Shown here: positions 1 through 11,858 of the stretch, piece after piece | Layout of the letters: the number at the start of each line of letters is the position of its first letter | Numbering within the stretch: the stretch's first letter is position 1 | Assembly (NCBI GenBank): GCA_002261195.1 | Contig: MVBO01000017.1 | Span: 62,001-126,000, forward strand | Reading direction: 5' to 3' | Length of the DNA stretch: 64,000 nucleotides | From: Bifiguratus adelaidae | Lineage: Eukaryota > Mucoromycota > Endogonomycetes > Endogonales | Made by a program: the position numbers and the translations under genes | The notes under the pieces: generated by a model | What the model was told of the DNA's origin: nothing | Databases searched by the model: none | The model's input: the letters and a program-made list of their open reading frames with translations, nothing else

Positions 1-1522
1 CAGAAAGGCTCACCTCGGGACAAATATGGTCTCACCAGCTTCTTGAACGACTTCTACAGGTCTATCGCTGGCGGCCAAATGAGGGTACACTTCGAGATAC
101 CAGCGCAAGGAGGTATAGGTTGTATCTTCCTCGTAGTTGAAGCTCTCATCGATGTAGCCCCGTTTCTTGTTTTTCACGTAGCTTGCCTGAGATGAGCATC
201 CTTCGCTGTCCTTAGCCTTTGCTTCCACTTGCGCCCTTCGCTGTTCAGCTGCTGACTGATATGATTCTGTTGAGTTCTCCTTTTCTACGCCAGGTGGCGT
301 ACAAGCGGGAGGATACCTGCATTGCTATTAAATTTCAAGTTACACTTTGCGTCAAGACCTACAGCGCCCAGCGCTTTCGTCCGCTGATGAGGGTATTCCA
401 TGCGCTTGTACCATTTGGGTCTGTGTGCCAGGAAGCACCGGATCGCTGAGGCCCGATAATCAGCCATCTATAAGGCGGCTGACTTTCAGTAGGCAAAAGT
501 TTCAGAAAGTCTCGTTGGAAATACTCTAGGACCTGTAAAATCATGATTGAGATGTGATTAGATCGCGACGCCAGAAGCAGCAAACCTACTTTATAATCAT
601 CCACAATGCCTTTCAGTTGTTCGCCATAGTTTGGATCAAAGATGTACAACGGTGATTCGTCGTTTTGGTGCTTCATATATTGCTGATATTGCGCAACTGT
701 GATATCAATGTATCGTACGGGGCCAGCTCGTTCATTAGCACAGCGTAACAGGCTATCCGGATACTGCATGTCATTAGCAGGGCACGATCAATCACAGTCA
801 AGCTTACTCTCTGCGACAGTCGCGATAACTCCCATTCCGTCCATGCCGGCCACTGCTCGACACCAGCTTGCGTCAGAAGCACAGGTAAATTGGGTATCGA
901 ATAGTGAGCTTCAAAGTCTTCTAGACAGAGCCCGTTGACAGACCGACGAGGAACGCAATTATGTGCTAACGCAAAAGACGTAGGATTTGGATGATCGGGA
1001 GGTAAAGGAGGCGGATAAAGGACCGCGGGTACAAAGTAGTGGAGGTTGATATGATTGCGAATATGGGCTACATGCAAAAAGTTTGATTCGATGCCTGGAT
1101 AAGCAAGGCTTAGCGTAGACTTGAAACAGAATGCGTAAGGTATACCTCTCAGTCGACTTTGGATTGCATCTGATTGCTTCGTTGGGGGCTGGAGATACGA
1201 TGCAAGCCAACTCTCCCCGAAAACAAAGTCCGTAGGAAACTGATACTGTTGTGCATATTTTGCGGTGACGAGACAGCGCCAGAGCCAGTCATGCATGCAC
1301 AGTGCGTACAAGTAGCGTGAGCATATTGATAGCCGCAAAAGTTCCTGAAGCGTTGGCACGGTTATCAACAGTTGCTCAAACTCTGGCAAACTTGCAGTCC
1401 CTTACCGAATGATTGAGTCTTGCTAGTAAACGCGTTACTATGAATGCGTCCTCGAAGCGATTGAGAATGCCGCAGCCTTTGCTTCGAATACTTGAACCAA
1501 CATCACTGAAAGAATCTGGCAT
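1..1522 (-). CDS. F-box/JmjC-domain protein (JMJD6-like), 3' end outside window
   Basis: Predicted Fe(II)/2-oxoglutarate oxygenase of the JmjC class, joined to an N-terminal F-box-like segment. Five exons are visible: 1522-1406, 1344-808, 763-590, 532-363 and 316-14, followed by a donor at 13, so the gene runs out of the window. The model starts at the ATG at 1522; the longest open frame begins further in without an ATG. Near the N-terminus the residues LLRLSICSRYLYAL...DWLWRCL resemble an F-box. The JmjC core shows RWLIIGPQRSGASWHTD, whose HTD supplies the HxD iron ligands, and then SAWNTLISGRKRW. The last visible exon ends in GETIFVP, just before the usual GWWH segment carrying the second iron-binding His, which is not visible. 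The C-terminal insert after the core is charged and lysine-rich. Substrate (histone, protein Lys/Arg or tRNA) cannot be told from the sequence. Confidence 0.85.
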
Positions 1523-1615
1523 GCAAGTGTGCGTCAGTGTTATACCAGTTCTACGACGTTTTAAGAGGCCAAGTCTGGATGAGATACATTGATTATATGT
1601 ACAGGAGATGACATT

Positions 1616-2542
1616 CTATGCTGCTTCAGTGGTGAGAGAACCCAGGGACGGTCCTTGCGTGATGATTGGCTTGCCTGATGTTCCCTTTTGTTGCTGATCA
1701 TGATATCCTGGTTGAATAAGATGACTTGCGTACTTGGCGTCAAAGAAGGTGTAGCTGAGGGTGATGGTGTTGACGTCCTTCATCCAAGGATCATCCGCAA
1801 AATCAGGATCTATGAAGAAAAATACTGGCATGTCCACCTCCTCGCCTGCCCGGAGCTGTTGCTCCTCGAAACAGAAGCATTGGATTTTGTTGAAATAGGG
1901 CGCAGCCTTCAGTGGAGTAACATTATATGTAGCAATACCGATAATGTCTTCTTTGGACTTGTTCTTAGCCTTGTAAAAAGTCAATGCTGTCTCTCCAGGG
2001 AGGACGCGGACCTCCCGCATTTCCGGCTTAAAGGACCATTGTAAAGAATCAGATGTGTTGGACGCGAAAGTAACCTTGATTCTCCGAGACTCCTCCTTTG
2101 GTCTTAATCGATCCCGGGTGAATTTCGAGGCGTCTGTGAGAGGAGTTCCATTGTACCCAGTTCGCGCGCAGAATATTCTATAGAGCGGAACCGCCGCATA
2201 GGTCACTCCTATGAGACCCACTATGGCTGCTGCTAGATAGTAGGCGGAAGAGCTGTTGGACCCTTTCGTCGAACCACTTGGCGCGCTCGCAGAGGCCATC
2301 GATCTGCAGGCTTGAGAAGGTAGAGGGATGCGATTGTATCGACTTATATTGCGTTTGGCTGCAAGGCCTGCTGATGAGCAGAGCGATTGGTGTGCCCCAC
2401 ATAACAAGATATTGCTGTCTCGTGGTTGCTATCATAATCAGAGGCATCAGTACCAAATGACATGCTTCCAATGCTAGCTTACGTATATCCACTGTGCATT
2501 CGGCACCTTCTTGGGTAAGGCTATCAAATGCCGACTTAACAT
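1616..2542 (-). CDS. COX11: Cytochrome c oxidase assembly protein COX11
   Basis: Mitochondrial inner-membrane copper chaperone that delivers copper to the CuB site of COX1. Two exons: 2542-2483 (exactly 20 codons) and 2428-1616, giving 290 residues. Exon 1 supplies the ATG and a basic, presequence-like start (MLSRHLIALPKKVP); exon 2 alone has no good ATG before a Met at 2299. A single membrane segment (AAAIVGLIGVTYAAVPLY) leads into the FCARTGYNGTP motif. The copper-binding pair is in FNKIQCFCFEEQ, followed by the conserved MPVFFFIDPDF and LSYTFFDAKY. Length and motif order match the family. It diverges from MED19 with about 280 bp between the ATGs. Confidence 0.95.
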
Positions 2543-2822
2543 GTTCAGAGTCTACAGTTCCGCTTCCGGTGGCTCAAATTTCTTGATTTGCGTTACGTCA
2601 CTCACACTGCTCTTGCGCCTGGCGACGTTCTCTTCACATTGCGTAGACAGGCCACTGCAGGCAGTAGAATGCCCGCACTGATACGCTCCATGGAAGACCA
2701 TGAAGACTCTGTTAAGCAGAACCGTCATGCAGACTTCCATTACATTGCCGAAAACGGTGTAACAGAAGCTCGTAGGTTGAAACTGCGCTCCGCTCAGCAC
2801 CACTGGAGCCTAATTGTTGTTC

Positions 2823-3757
2823 ATGGGTATAGAACATACGAATAGAACACTTACAGGAGACCACGACCTTATAACACGATACAACCTATTACCCGCTTAC
2901 GATCGCCATGTTCGACCCTATCCTCCACCCAACCGGGCCCAGGCCCTTCAGACGACCTATTACGATTACATTAGCGACTTACCAGGTATGTATCATGACG
3001 CTTCTACAGCCTGGAATGAAGCTGGGCACGGGAGGAAGCGTTGGCGGATTAACATGCATGAACTTAGGCCAAATCACGGACAAGTACAACAAGAGATCTT
3101 TTATGGATCTCATTCGCGATGAAAGACTGTCAGGCAAGATAGAAATGATACCTATCGATGTTGAAATGCTCAAGAAGGCGATTAATCTACGAACTGGACC
3201 GGTACCAGGTGTAAGTTAAGAACAACGGCCGCTAACCTGAAGTACTCACTCCCTTCCTAGTTTGACAGCTCGATTCTGGACGCTCCCAGTAGTCCCCAGC
3301 GGGGCCTGGCGGACTCACAATCAAATGCCAACAAAGCGAATGAAGGCTCCGTATTTGTTCATATTCCACGATTCTCACATAACAATGCCGGTAAGCATTG
3401 GCGCGCCAAAGATGTACTTGTTTGCATGCTTATGGCCCATACTAAGATGGCACCAATGGTATCGATTCAGGCGAGCGGAAACACAAAAAGAAGGTGAGGA
3501 GATCTACGTCACTTTTGATCATGTTCTCTTGCTCACAGGCGTTTGGATTGTTAGAAGAAGAAACGAAAACACGAGCATGGGGTTGAAGGCGACGGAAGCG
3601 AGCCAAAAAGGAAGAAGAAGCGGAAAAGGGTGAGTAGAAAAAGTTTCTGATCTGTAGGTAGCTAGCTGATTTGTGGTTTACGTAGGATCGAGAACATTCT
3701 CACTCTCATGGTAATTATATCGGGGGCAATGAGAGCAATACCGTTTTAATTGATTGA
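2823..3757 (+). CDS. MED19: Mediator complex subunit 19 (MED19/Rox3)
   Basis: Head-module subunit of Mediator, linking activators to RNA polymerase II. Six short exons fit: 2823-2991, 3068-3210, 3261-3390, 3471-3493, 3555-3629 and 3686-3757 (203 residues). An in-frame stop at 2811 supports the ATG at 2823. The first exon carries LTGDHDLITRYNLLPAYDRHV, the family signature around a YNL-xxAY core, then DLPG. The second has the LRTGPVPG match to the conserved HTGPLP. The C-terminus is a basic tail (KKKRKHEHG, KRKKKRKRDREHSHSHG), as in animal MED19. No single frame shows more than a fragment, so the gene is easily missed without splicing. Confidence 0.88.
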
Positions 3758-3960
3758 GCTACTGTATACATGAAAAACGCGCAATGAGTTTGCTTTTTCG
3801 CTGACTGTAATCTCGTGGGCCCTGAAACCGTGGGTCATGACGTCACTCAAACTACTCTGCTCGATTGAAATTTCGCTTCAAGCTCTGCTCTCTGCGCAAT
3901 TTCCTTGGTAGGAGCCGTCGGTCCATGTGTACGTGCGCAATTCGAGACCAAAGCTAGTTT

Positions 3961-6869
3961 ATGGCTACATCCAACTCTGAATCGCAGCTGTTCAACGTTC
4001 GCAATTACTGGAAATTCGCTTCTGTTTGTCAGTTCTTTCATACATTCTTTTCTGCCTTTCGGTATGAAAGCTTCGATACAGAGGTAAGCGTCAGGTCCAG
4101 TCGGGCGCGCTCTGCTCTATGAAAGCTGGCGACAAGACTTTTGCAGCACGAAAAGCGAACGCGCACAACCAAAAGCATGCGACTCAAGAACTTCTCATTC
4201 TAGGACTTTGAAAAAGGATTACTGGAGGGCAAGACGGCATTCGGTGACATTGTAGCGCGTTTGCTTCGTACACTGACCTCGCATAAGCAAGTAACGTAAG
4301 CAAAACCGCAAATGTTGCTATGAGATGTCGATAGTGCTGACCTGCCAATGGCGTAGATATTACAATTACAGTGACACGCTCGTACGCGAGTATACGAAAC
4401 GCCCAGAGTTTAGAGCACCTTGGATCAAAGACGATGGTGGTGATGATCGTTCGCCAGTTGATGAGAGCAGGCTTAGCGCTAAAGACAAGGTACGGCAATC
4501 TCCCCCTTTTACCAAGTTTCATAAGCAAAGCTGACTGATCCATAATAGATAGATATCCTGTATGATCTATGCGAGGTAAGTATAAATGAGTATGTATAAC
4601 CTGGTTGCAAATAATTAAGTATCAATTGGTGTCAGTGGCAACTAGAGGATGCAGAAAAGTTTAGAGAACGAGTTAAGGTGGTGGAGGGTGAATTTAACTG
4701 GGTATGCCTTTCTCCGCGTTGTGAGCATACAATTACGGTGGTTACTGACAATGTTTCGCCTAACAGAGGGTAGATCCGGTTGGTATGGACGCACAAGGCT
4801 ATATTTACTGGCTTTTCGATGGTAAATCTCATTCGTCGGAACGATTGTGAGGGATTGAAGTTTACCATATGATGATGTTTTGTGTAGACAACCGGCTGTA
4901 TCGGCAAGGACACACGAAACCGGCTGAAGCCACAACGAAAGCGCCAAGTAAAAAGTCAGGCCAACGTCGTGGTAGAAACAAACGGAGACAGGCACGACAT
5001 AGCGCCGATGCAGCCGATGCGGAAGAAGCCCGTGAGGACGAGGTCGTAAATGGTGCCAACGGCCACGATACAAATGGCGCGGAACCGGCGTTTCATCAGG
5101 ATTTGGATGCTGACATACAGGCAGCGAACGATGAAATCGACGGGTGGCGATTGGTATGTCGCACTGTCGCAGACTGGCAAGCGTTCCCAAAGCAGTTTGA
5201 AAACGCAAAGGACTCCAACGAGAAGCGATTTTATTCTTATCTTACCAATGACCTCCTACCAACAGTCGTGGAATACCTGCAAGAAAAGGAGAGTGAGCAA
5301 GAAAAGCTCGCAGCGATAGCAAATCGCAAAAGGTCTTCCCGGATATGGGTCAAGGAGATTGAACAAGAGGAGCGTGATCGCATGATGGAACTCAAAAGAT
5401 TCGAGCAAGAGGAGCTAGCTCGGCGCCGAAGAGAGGAACTTGGCCGTCGCCGTGGAAATGTAGAGAGCAAGCAAAATCCCAATGATAGAGAGGCCCGACT
5501 CAATGATAGAGAAGCGCGACTGTTGCAACGAGAGCAGCGAATACAGGAGCAAATGTTGCAACAGCTCAAAGAAGAAGAGAAGCAGCGAAAGGCCAAAGAG
5601 CGAGAGGACGCAAAGAGGGAAAAGGAAACCCAAAAACGTGCGCTTGCCAAGAAGCGAGCCGCTGAGCGAGCCAGAAGGAAGGCTGCAGAGCGTAAGAAGG
5701 CGGAGATGGAAGCCGACAATGAGGAGGAAGAGGCGGAGGACGAAGAAGAGGAAGAGGATTGGTGGTTTGACTGCATCTGCGGTGTTCGCGGCCAGAATTT
5801 GGTAAGAATGATTGTAATGGCAAGACGGCGGCAATTTTGCTAATCGGTGTGACTGTAGGACGACGGTGATGCCATGATAGCGTGCAGTCGTTGCAACAAA
5901 TGGCAACATATTGCGTGCATGGTGAAGAATGGCCACGTGAAAGCCAATGCTCGCGATGAGCTTGAAGATGTCGATTTTGTCTGCCCACAATGCAAAGAGT
6001 CCAGTCAGCAGGCATCTGTTGATGGTCGCGCGCTCGATTTACCTCACCAGCAAGCATCAATTCAAATCCAATCGACTAACGATGGCGCAAATGCAGTCGG
6101 TTGTGATTTCCGATTAGCGAACTGCAGCCCGTATGCAGTCGTTAATGCTGCAACAAACGGCAACAAGCGCACACTCCCCACAGACCATGAATCCCAATCT
6201 TCGTCTACAACCACAGAGGATGCCCGGAAGCGACCAATTGTTGGGCACAGTGTGGGCGGTGACAATGGTATATATTCCCAAGCAGTCCAACCCGTGCCTG
6301 GTGGCACTAATAACGGCTTCGCTCCATCCCTGCCGAGTAATGGTTCTGCGCATATACTAAACCTCGACAACCATCCCTTCGTCCCACCCTTTAAGAGTCA
6401 AAACACTCCATCACATTCGACAACATACCAGAACGGCTCGCATGACCCGAATGGCAGACAGTTCCATCCCCCATTTTCCAATCCTGCACCTTCTTCTTAC
6501 TTGCCCTATTCGCAGCCGACGGTAGCACCCAATGTTTCAAATCAGTTGCCGTTGCAAACAAACTATTCGCAGTCAACCTCACCGCAATTCCACCAACACC
6601 ACTCCCAACATATAAATGCGCCATTGGCTCCTACATCAACTTCCAACCAATTGTCGGCCAAGCTGCAATATGGTTTCCCGTCATCCTTGCCTCTCCCTCC
6701 GGTCCTTCATCACCTAAACGCGACCGCAGACCGACAACTTCCGATCATCCCACCATTGCACTCAAACATCCGACCAGCACCAATTCAATTTAATGGAACA
6801 TCTACATTTCCATCTGTAACGTCTATAGAGTCGAAACCGTCCACGTTTGATACTTCACGTCCAACATAG
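3961..6869 (+). CDS. DDT-domain and PHD-finger chromatin remodelling protein (RSF1/CECR2-like)
   Basis: Nuclear protein predicted to read histone tails in an ISWI-type remodelling complex. Eight exons: 3961-4083, 4204-4295, 4357-4489, 4549-4575, 4636-4701, 4767-4821, 4888-5801 and 5859-6869; 806 residues. The DDT domain opens the protein (NYWKFASVCQFFHTF, then DFEKGLLEG and ARLLRTL). The WHIM-like part follows: IDILYDLCEWQLEDAEKFR and WRVDPVGMDAQGYIYWLFDDNRLY. Residues about 320-520 are a long Glu/Arg/Lys coiled coil ending in an acidic run. A PHD finger (CICG...CSRCNKWQHIACM...CPQC) spans the last intron. The C-terminal 250 residues are Pro/Ser/Gln/His-rich and probably disordered. Ortholog identity within the BAZ/RSF1/CECR2 group is not resolved. 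Confidence 0.85.
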
Positions 6870-7203
6870 TTTTCCTAGATTATGTAAACTGTAATTAGAC
6901 TACGCCTGGCTCCCAAACTTGAAATTTTGGGTAAGGGTTCAGTGTGATGTCAGCATATTCCACTTCAACGTCCCATTTTCGCGGTCACCCCAAAGAAGCT
7001 CACGCTAGAGTCAATATTATCTCGTTTAAGCCTACTGACACCTCTTAAGCTCTCCTCTCCTTCAAAAGCTTTTCTACGCAGTTCGATACTTTAGTTTGTA
7101 ACTTAAAGCGCGGGCTCCACCAAGTAAGTCTTTGGAATCTTGGTGTAACTGATGCCATTCATCTCATGCCCTTTCTCTAGGACATCTAGAGCCTTTGCAA
7201 AAC
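6870..7203. other. Intergenic region with a probable 5'-UTR intron
   Basis: No coding potential seen. The right half holds a good intron, 7124-7180 (GTAAGT donor, TAACTGAT branch region, pyrimidine tract, CTAG acceptor), lying wholly before the PP2A start codon, so it is probably spliced from that gene's leader. Confidence 0.5.
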
Positions 7204-9660
7204 ATGGATATCGACCCTCCTCAGACTGTTGCGAGTGGAGTTGACCCGAATAGCAATATATACCCTATTGCAGTGTTGATCGAAGAGCTCAAGCACGACG
7301 ATTTAAGCCTCAGACTGAATGCTGTCAAGCGTTTGGATACCATCGCGGCAGCATTAGGACCTCAAAGGGCAAGGGACGAACTGATACCCTTCCTGGAAGG
7401 TATGTTGGAAAGCATAATATGCATGCGTCTCCTTGAGCGCTTGGTGGACACGACATAGCGGGCTTTCGGTCCGATGCGTTGTTACCCCTGTTTCTGCATA
7501 TTTTACTCACGGAGCTTGCTCTAGAATCGATTGATGATGAAGATGAAATCCTGCTTGCACTTGCCGAGTCTCTTGGCTCGTTCACAGATCTTGTCGGAGG
7601 ACCTGATCATGCACACGAGCTCCTTGGCGTTCTAGAAAATCTCGCCGCTGTAGAAGAAACTGTAGTGAGAGACAAGGTACACAGTGGCATTGGCCGCATT
7701 TCTATGCTCGTTTATTGACTCATAGCACGCATATAGGCCGTTGAATCGCTGAATCAGATTTGCCGCGTGCTATCCGAGATGCAACTAATGAGCCATTACA
7801 TCCCACTTGTGAAACGACTTACAATGGGTGACTGGTTCACCAGCCGGACAAGTGCGACTGGTCTATATTCGGTGGTATATGAGCGCATGCAAAACAATAC
7901 CGAGATTGCTGACGAGCTCAGGACGTGAGTAACATTCTGTCCATTTAGCACAGGACATTGGACCATCAATTTCAGTATGTTTGTACAGCTCAGCAACGAT
8001 GACACTCCAATGGTTCGAAGAGCGGCAGCTAAAGCTTTTGCGGTAGGTGGTGGCTACATTTCATCTGCTCACCGTTTCTTACGCTACCGTTCCAGCCTCT
8101 CGTCAAAGTTGTTGGCAAAAAACATTTGCTGGCCGATCTCATTCCTGTGTTCAACAAATTGGCTGAAGATGAACAAGATTCTGTCCGCTTGCTGACCGTG
8201 GAAGATCTTGTTGCCATCGCCCAAACACTTACTCCTGCTGAATGCAAGGAGTTGCTTTTGCAACCCCTTCGCAACCTGGCGTCCGATAAATCCTGGAGAG
8301 TCAGATATATGGTGGCTTTGAAGTTCCGTGACGTGAGTGTTCAATATTCCTGTAGAAGGCTGCTGCAGTGCTCCTAGCTGACGACTTATCCCCTACATTC
8401 TAAACATACCCTTACAGATTGCGGATGCTGTCGGAGAGGACATAATCAAGGAAGAGCTTGTTCCAGCATTCGTTCACAGTTTGAAAGATAACGAAGGCGA
8501 AGTGCGAAGTGCGGCTTCGGGACAGGTACCAGGTCGGTGATAGCAAGTCAGCAGCAGTGAGATCAATATGTCTAAAATGCATACACAGGGTTTTGCCGTC
8601 TCATTGAGCGCGACACTATCTTGAATCAAATCATGCCATGCGTGAAAGATCTGGTCACCGACACTTCTCAACACGTTCGAGCTGCCTTGGCAATGGAAAT
8701 TAGTGGCCTGGCTCCACTTCTGGGCAAAGAATCGTAAGTAATGCGTGCCCAAATGCTTACAGTCACATACTCATGGTCGGATACTCATTGTCGTCTTAGT
8801 ACCATTGAAAATCTATTGCCTCTCTTCCTGCAGTTGCTCAAGGACGAATTCCCCGACGTTAGACTTAATATCATATCAAAAATACAACAAGTGAACGAAG
8901 GTTTGTAGTCAAGCAACCTTGAGGCTCTTCGGCGCACGCTGATGGAATTCTATAGTCATTGGTATAGAGCTGTTGTCTCAGTCGTTGCTGCCCGCAATCA
9001 TGGAATTGGCAGAAGACAAACAATGGCGCGTCCGCCTCGCTATCATTGACTACCTTCCCCTTCTCGCAAGCCAGCTCGGTATGGACTTCTTCAATACACA
9101 ACTTCTCTCGATGTGTCTTTCATGGCTGGGCGATGCCGTTTTCTCAATTCGCGAAGCAGCTACTGCCAACCTAAAGAAATTGACCGAGGTTTTTGGTGTT
9201 GACTGGGCGAAAGAAGCCATTATACCAAAGGTGTTGGAAATATCTACAAGCCCTACGAACTACCTGTACCGGATGACGGGTATAAACGCAATCACTGTAA
9301 GTTGGTAATCTGAGCATACGGTCAAATCACTGACAAATCTCTTCTCAGATAATGGCACAGGCTGTCACTCCCGAAGTCATAAAGGACCAAATACTACCTT
9401 CCGTCCGTCTCTTGGTCAACGATCCCATTCCCAACATACGCTTCAATGTTGCTAAATCCTTGGAGACCATTGCGCCGCTACTCAAACAATCTCCCGACAC
9501 CAGTGGACTTATCGAGAGCGACGTGAAGCCAGATCTCATAAAATTGACAGAAGATTCGGATAACGACGTCAGATTTTTCGCTCAAAGGGCTCTTCTTTCT
9601 GGTAAGTAACAACATCAGTAGTCCAATCTGAGCTTAACAAGTTCACTCACAGCGCAATAA
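7204..9660 (+). CDS. TPD3: PP2A scaffold subunit A (PR65, HEAT repeats)
   Basis: Scaffold of protein phosphatase 2A, holding catalytic C and regulatory B subunits. Eleven exons: 7204-7399, 7525-7676, 7737-7924, 7976-8042, 8096-8332, 8418-8532, 8589-8733, 8800-8900, 8956-9296, 9349-9601 and 9653-9660; 600 residues, the usual length. HEAT repeats cover the whole chain; typical pieces are [49 protein letters not shown] and [16 protein letters not shown]. Start is the ATG at 7204; the open frame extends nine bases further up but without an ATG. The last exon is only eight bases (it completes an Ala, then Gln and stop). A 5'-UTR intron probably precedes the start. Confidence 0.95.
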
Positions 9661-10011
9661 CTTGATAGCGCACGTTTAATTCGAAACTTGCCGCAACAAT
9701 CATTTGAGGCATCTCGAGCGTCTAATTTGACAGCAATTGGATGTCGCATATCTGTTTCCTCTAGACCTGTGTACATGGTTCATGTTGTCAACGATGAATA
9801 CAATCATTCACTACTTGTTTCTGTCAGGTCTGTTAAGGTCATTCTGCGACAACGTGCAACCGAGATATGCCTTTAAAATACCAGCAATTTTCTTGGCTTG
9901 CTTGGCACCAAATGGGTGTCTTCCCGTAGCGGTTGGCGCCCCTCCGCCAAGGGTACTCGCCGATAGATGTCTTGCACTGTTGATACATTTGCTGAAGCCA
10001 GAAAGCAATCC
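9661..10011. other. Intergenic region between convergent genes
   Basis: Lies between the ends of PP2A-A (+) and the DNA glycosylase (-). It contains a 65-codon minus-strand frame (10008-9811) and overlapping plus-strand frames, none with recognisable motifs. I see no supported gene; most of it may be 3'-untranslated. Confidence 0.4.
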
Positions 10012-10701
10012 CTACGCATCAGCCAGGATTTTCAACTGTCGAAAAAACTCGACCTTGTCCTTTTTTTGATACTGCGACACTAAGCCCGAAGTACTTGGCA
10101 TGACGAAGAAGCGCGACGATCCCATATGCTCCTTGGAATCGTCGCTATGCCACGCCAATCGAAATGCATCTGGCTGAAGGCCAAACTGAAACACCGCCTT
10201 GTCGTCTATAGGGCCTTCAAATGGAACTTTGTATCCCGTTCGTCGCTTTCCACCCACAAATATTTCCCAGATAGCCCTGCCTACGAAGCATACAATGTGC
10301 GGTCGATGAGTCCGGATCTTTTCCACTAAACTTGGAACTCCTGCACGCTGCTCTTCCAAGGTAAGCATTGTAGACGTCCTTGTAGCTCGGTGAGAAAGAT
10401 TAGTGATACCGATCTGATAATGTTCCGGTAGCAATACATCTTCAGAAGGCTTCAGCCGTCGATCCGTCAGTCCGCTTTCGTGTAAGCAAGGCCAAAAGTG
10501 ATTAGTAGGCCCAGCAAAGTGGTGGCCTGCTTTGGCAGACGCAAAACCAGGGTTGATGCCAACAAAGAGAATCTTTAGGTCATTCGCAATGTTGTCTGGC
10601 ACAGGTTGCTCCAAGTCTCGGGACAGTTCACATGACTCCACTTTAATGTGTTTCACGTCGCCTTCATAAGCATACTTTTGAATGTCTCCGCGAAAAGACA
10701 T
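10012..10701 (-). CDS. thp1: G/T(U)-mismatch-specific DNA glycosylase (TDG/MUG family)
   Basis: Base-excision repair enzyme that removes thymine or uracil opposite guanine. Intronless, 229 residues. The catalytic motif is LFVGINPGFASA, with the GINPG Asn of the TDG/MUG active site, followed by HHFAGPTNHFWPCL. The second conserved part is the ITNLSHRATRTST stretch, and PHIVCFVGRAIWE lies in the core fold. The N-terminus is short, without the long flanking regions of animal TDG, so this is close to the fungal Thp1 or bacterial MUG size. It is transcribed away from the galactosyltransferase gene, with only 39 bp between the two start codons. Confidence 0.9.
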   Translation of the reverse strand: MSFRGDIQKYAYEGDVKHIKVESCELSRDLEQPVPDNIANDLKILFVGINPGFASAKAGHHFAGPTNHFWPCLHESGLTDRRLKPSEDVLLPEHYQIGITNLSHRATRTSTMLTLEEQRAGVPSLVEKIRTHRPHIVCFVGRAIWEIFVGGKRRTGYKVPFEGPIDDKAVFQFGLQPDAFRLAWHSDDSKEHMGSSRFFVMPSTSGLVSQYQKKDKVEFFRQLKILADA

Positions 10702-10740
10702 TTTTGGCCGTGTATCACTCTGAATCGGTAGTGTTGCACC
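10702..10740. promoter_or_regulatory. Very short bidirectional promoter region
   Basis: Thirty-nine bases separate the divergent ATGs of the DNA glycosylase and the GT31 gene. Leaders and core promoters must overlap each other or the coding regions. No TATA element is visible. Confidence 0.4.
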
Positions 10741-11818
10741 ATGGACTGGAAGAGCCTAAGACTTCCAAGATACTCAGACTATATATATACCTCGCTCAGC
10801 TCGACGTCTCGGCCAACCCTCAAAACACTTCTGTTACGTTACAAGTTTCCTGCCATCCTCATCGCAACGGTATGTCTCTGCCTACTCACCAAGCTTCTCT
10901 TCTATGTCATGATGATAAACTCGCCGAATCTCGGTCAACCAGTCGCATGGGAGGAACACTGTGCACGACACCGTCCGAAAAACTATACCCTCATCAACTC
11001 TCTCGAACCAACCAAGATATTCATGGGTATCCTTACCAAAGACGACACGGTGGAGCGACGGTCATTGATTCGAAAGACTTATCTACGCAACAAACCGCCT
11101 AGCATGACCTTCAAGTTCATACTTGGTCGCCCGCGGAAACAATATCGGACCATTGTTGAGACGGAACAAGCATTGTACGATGACATCGTGGTGCTCGATA
11201 TAGCGGAAAACATGAACTACGGCAAGACGTTTGCCTACCTCCAGTGGGTCAATGAGCATTATGTTCAAAACACCTCAAGTCCCATAGACTATGTTATCAA
11301 GGCGGATGACGATGCTTACATAGTGCTCGAGCGGCTAGAAGAAGCTCTTCGTGTCATTGAACCTGATCACGCTTATTGGGGATGTAAGTGGACACTGATT
11401 GCAATGCATCCCGCTCAATCTCTACTGTCTAGATCTCGTTGGAAACACCTTCATGGGAGGTGAATGTTATGCTCTATCCACGGATCTCGTTTCTTGGATA
11501 GCCACAAACCCGATTCCATCTCGTTACCGGTCAGGTCACGAAGATTCTCAACTACAGAAATGGTTTCGATGGGGAGGCATCGATTCCAGTGTATCATATC
11601 ATCCAGAGAATTGTCTCATTTATGACGACCCTGAATCTGGAACCATATATAGTCGCAAGTTTGGACTAACCCCAGGTGGAGAAAATCAAACCATCCTCAT
11701 TCACAAAGTGAGAGCTGCGGAGCGATTCCTCGAAGCCGGACGCGTGCTGTTGGGTTCACAGTGGCAGGAGCCGCGACTGGACGTCATGTCGGACATTGTA
11801 ACTCCCACTGGTTTATAA
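10741..11818 (+). CDS. GT31-type beta-1,3-galactosyltransferase, type II membrane protein
   Basis: Predicted Golgi glycosyltransferase. Two exons, 10741-11383 and 11433-11818, give 342 residues. A single N-terminal signal anchor (FPAILIATVCLCLLTKLLFYVMM, residues about 37-58) follows a short basic cytosolic tail. The catalytic domain shows IFMGILTKDDTVERRSLIRKTY (the GT31 start), VVLDIAENMNYGKTFAYLQW, and YVIKADDDAYI, where DDD is the metal/UDP-sugar-binding DxD. EDSQLQKWFRWGG near the end matches the conserved ED(V/Q)-containing segment. Donor and acceptor sugars are not shown by the sequence. Confidence 0.85.
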
Positions 11819-11858
11819 CACGCTTTCTTGCTATACCTGTATTTTATATAAAGCTATC

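Noticed and set aside
5237-5776. Long Ser-rich minus-strand frame of 179 codons
   Set aside because: Antisense shadow of the Glu/Arg/Lys coiled coil of the PHD protein.
9811-10008. 65-codon minus-strand frame next to the DNA glycosylase
   Set aside because: No motif, no intron linking it convincingly to the glycosylase; probably 3' flank.
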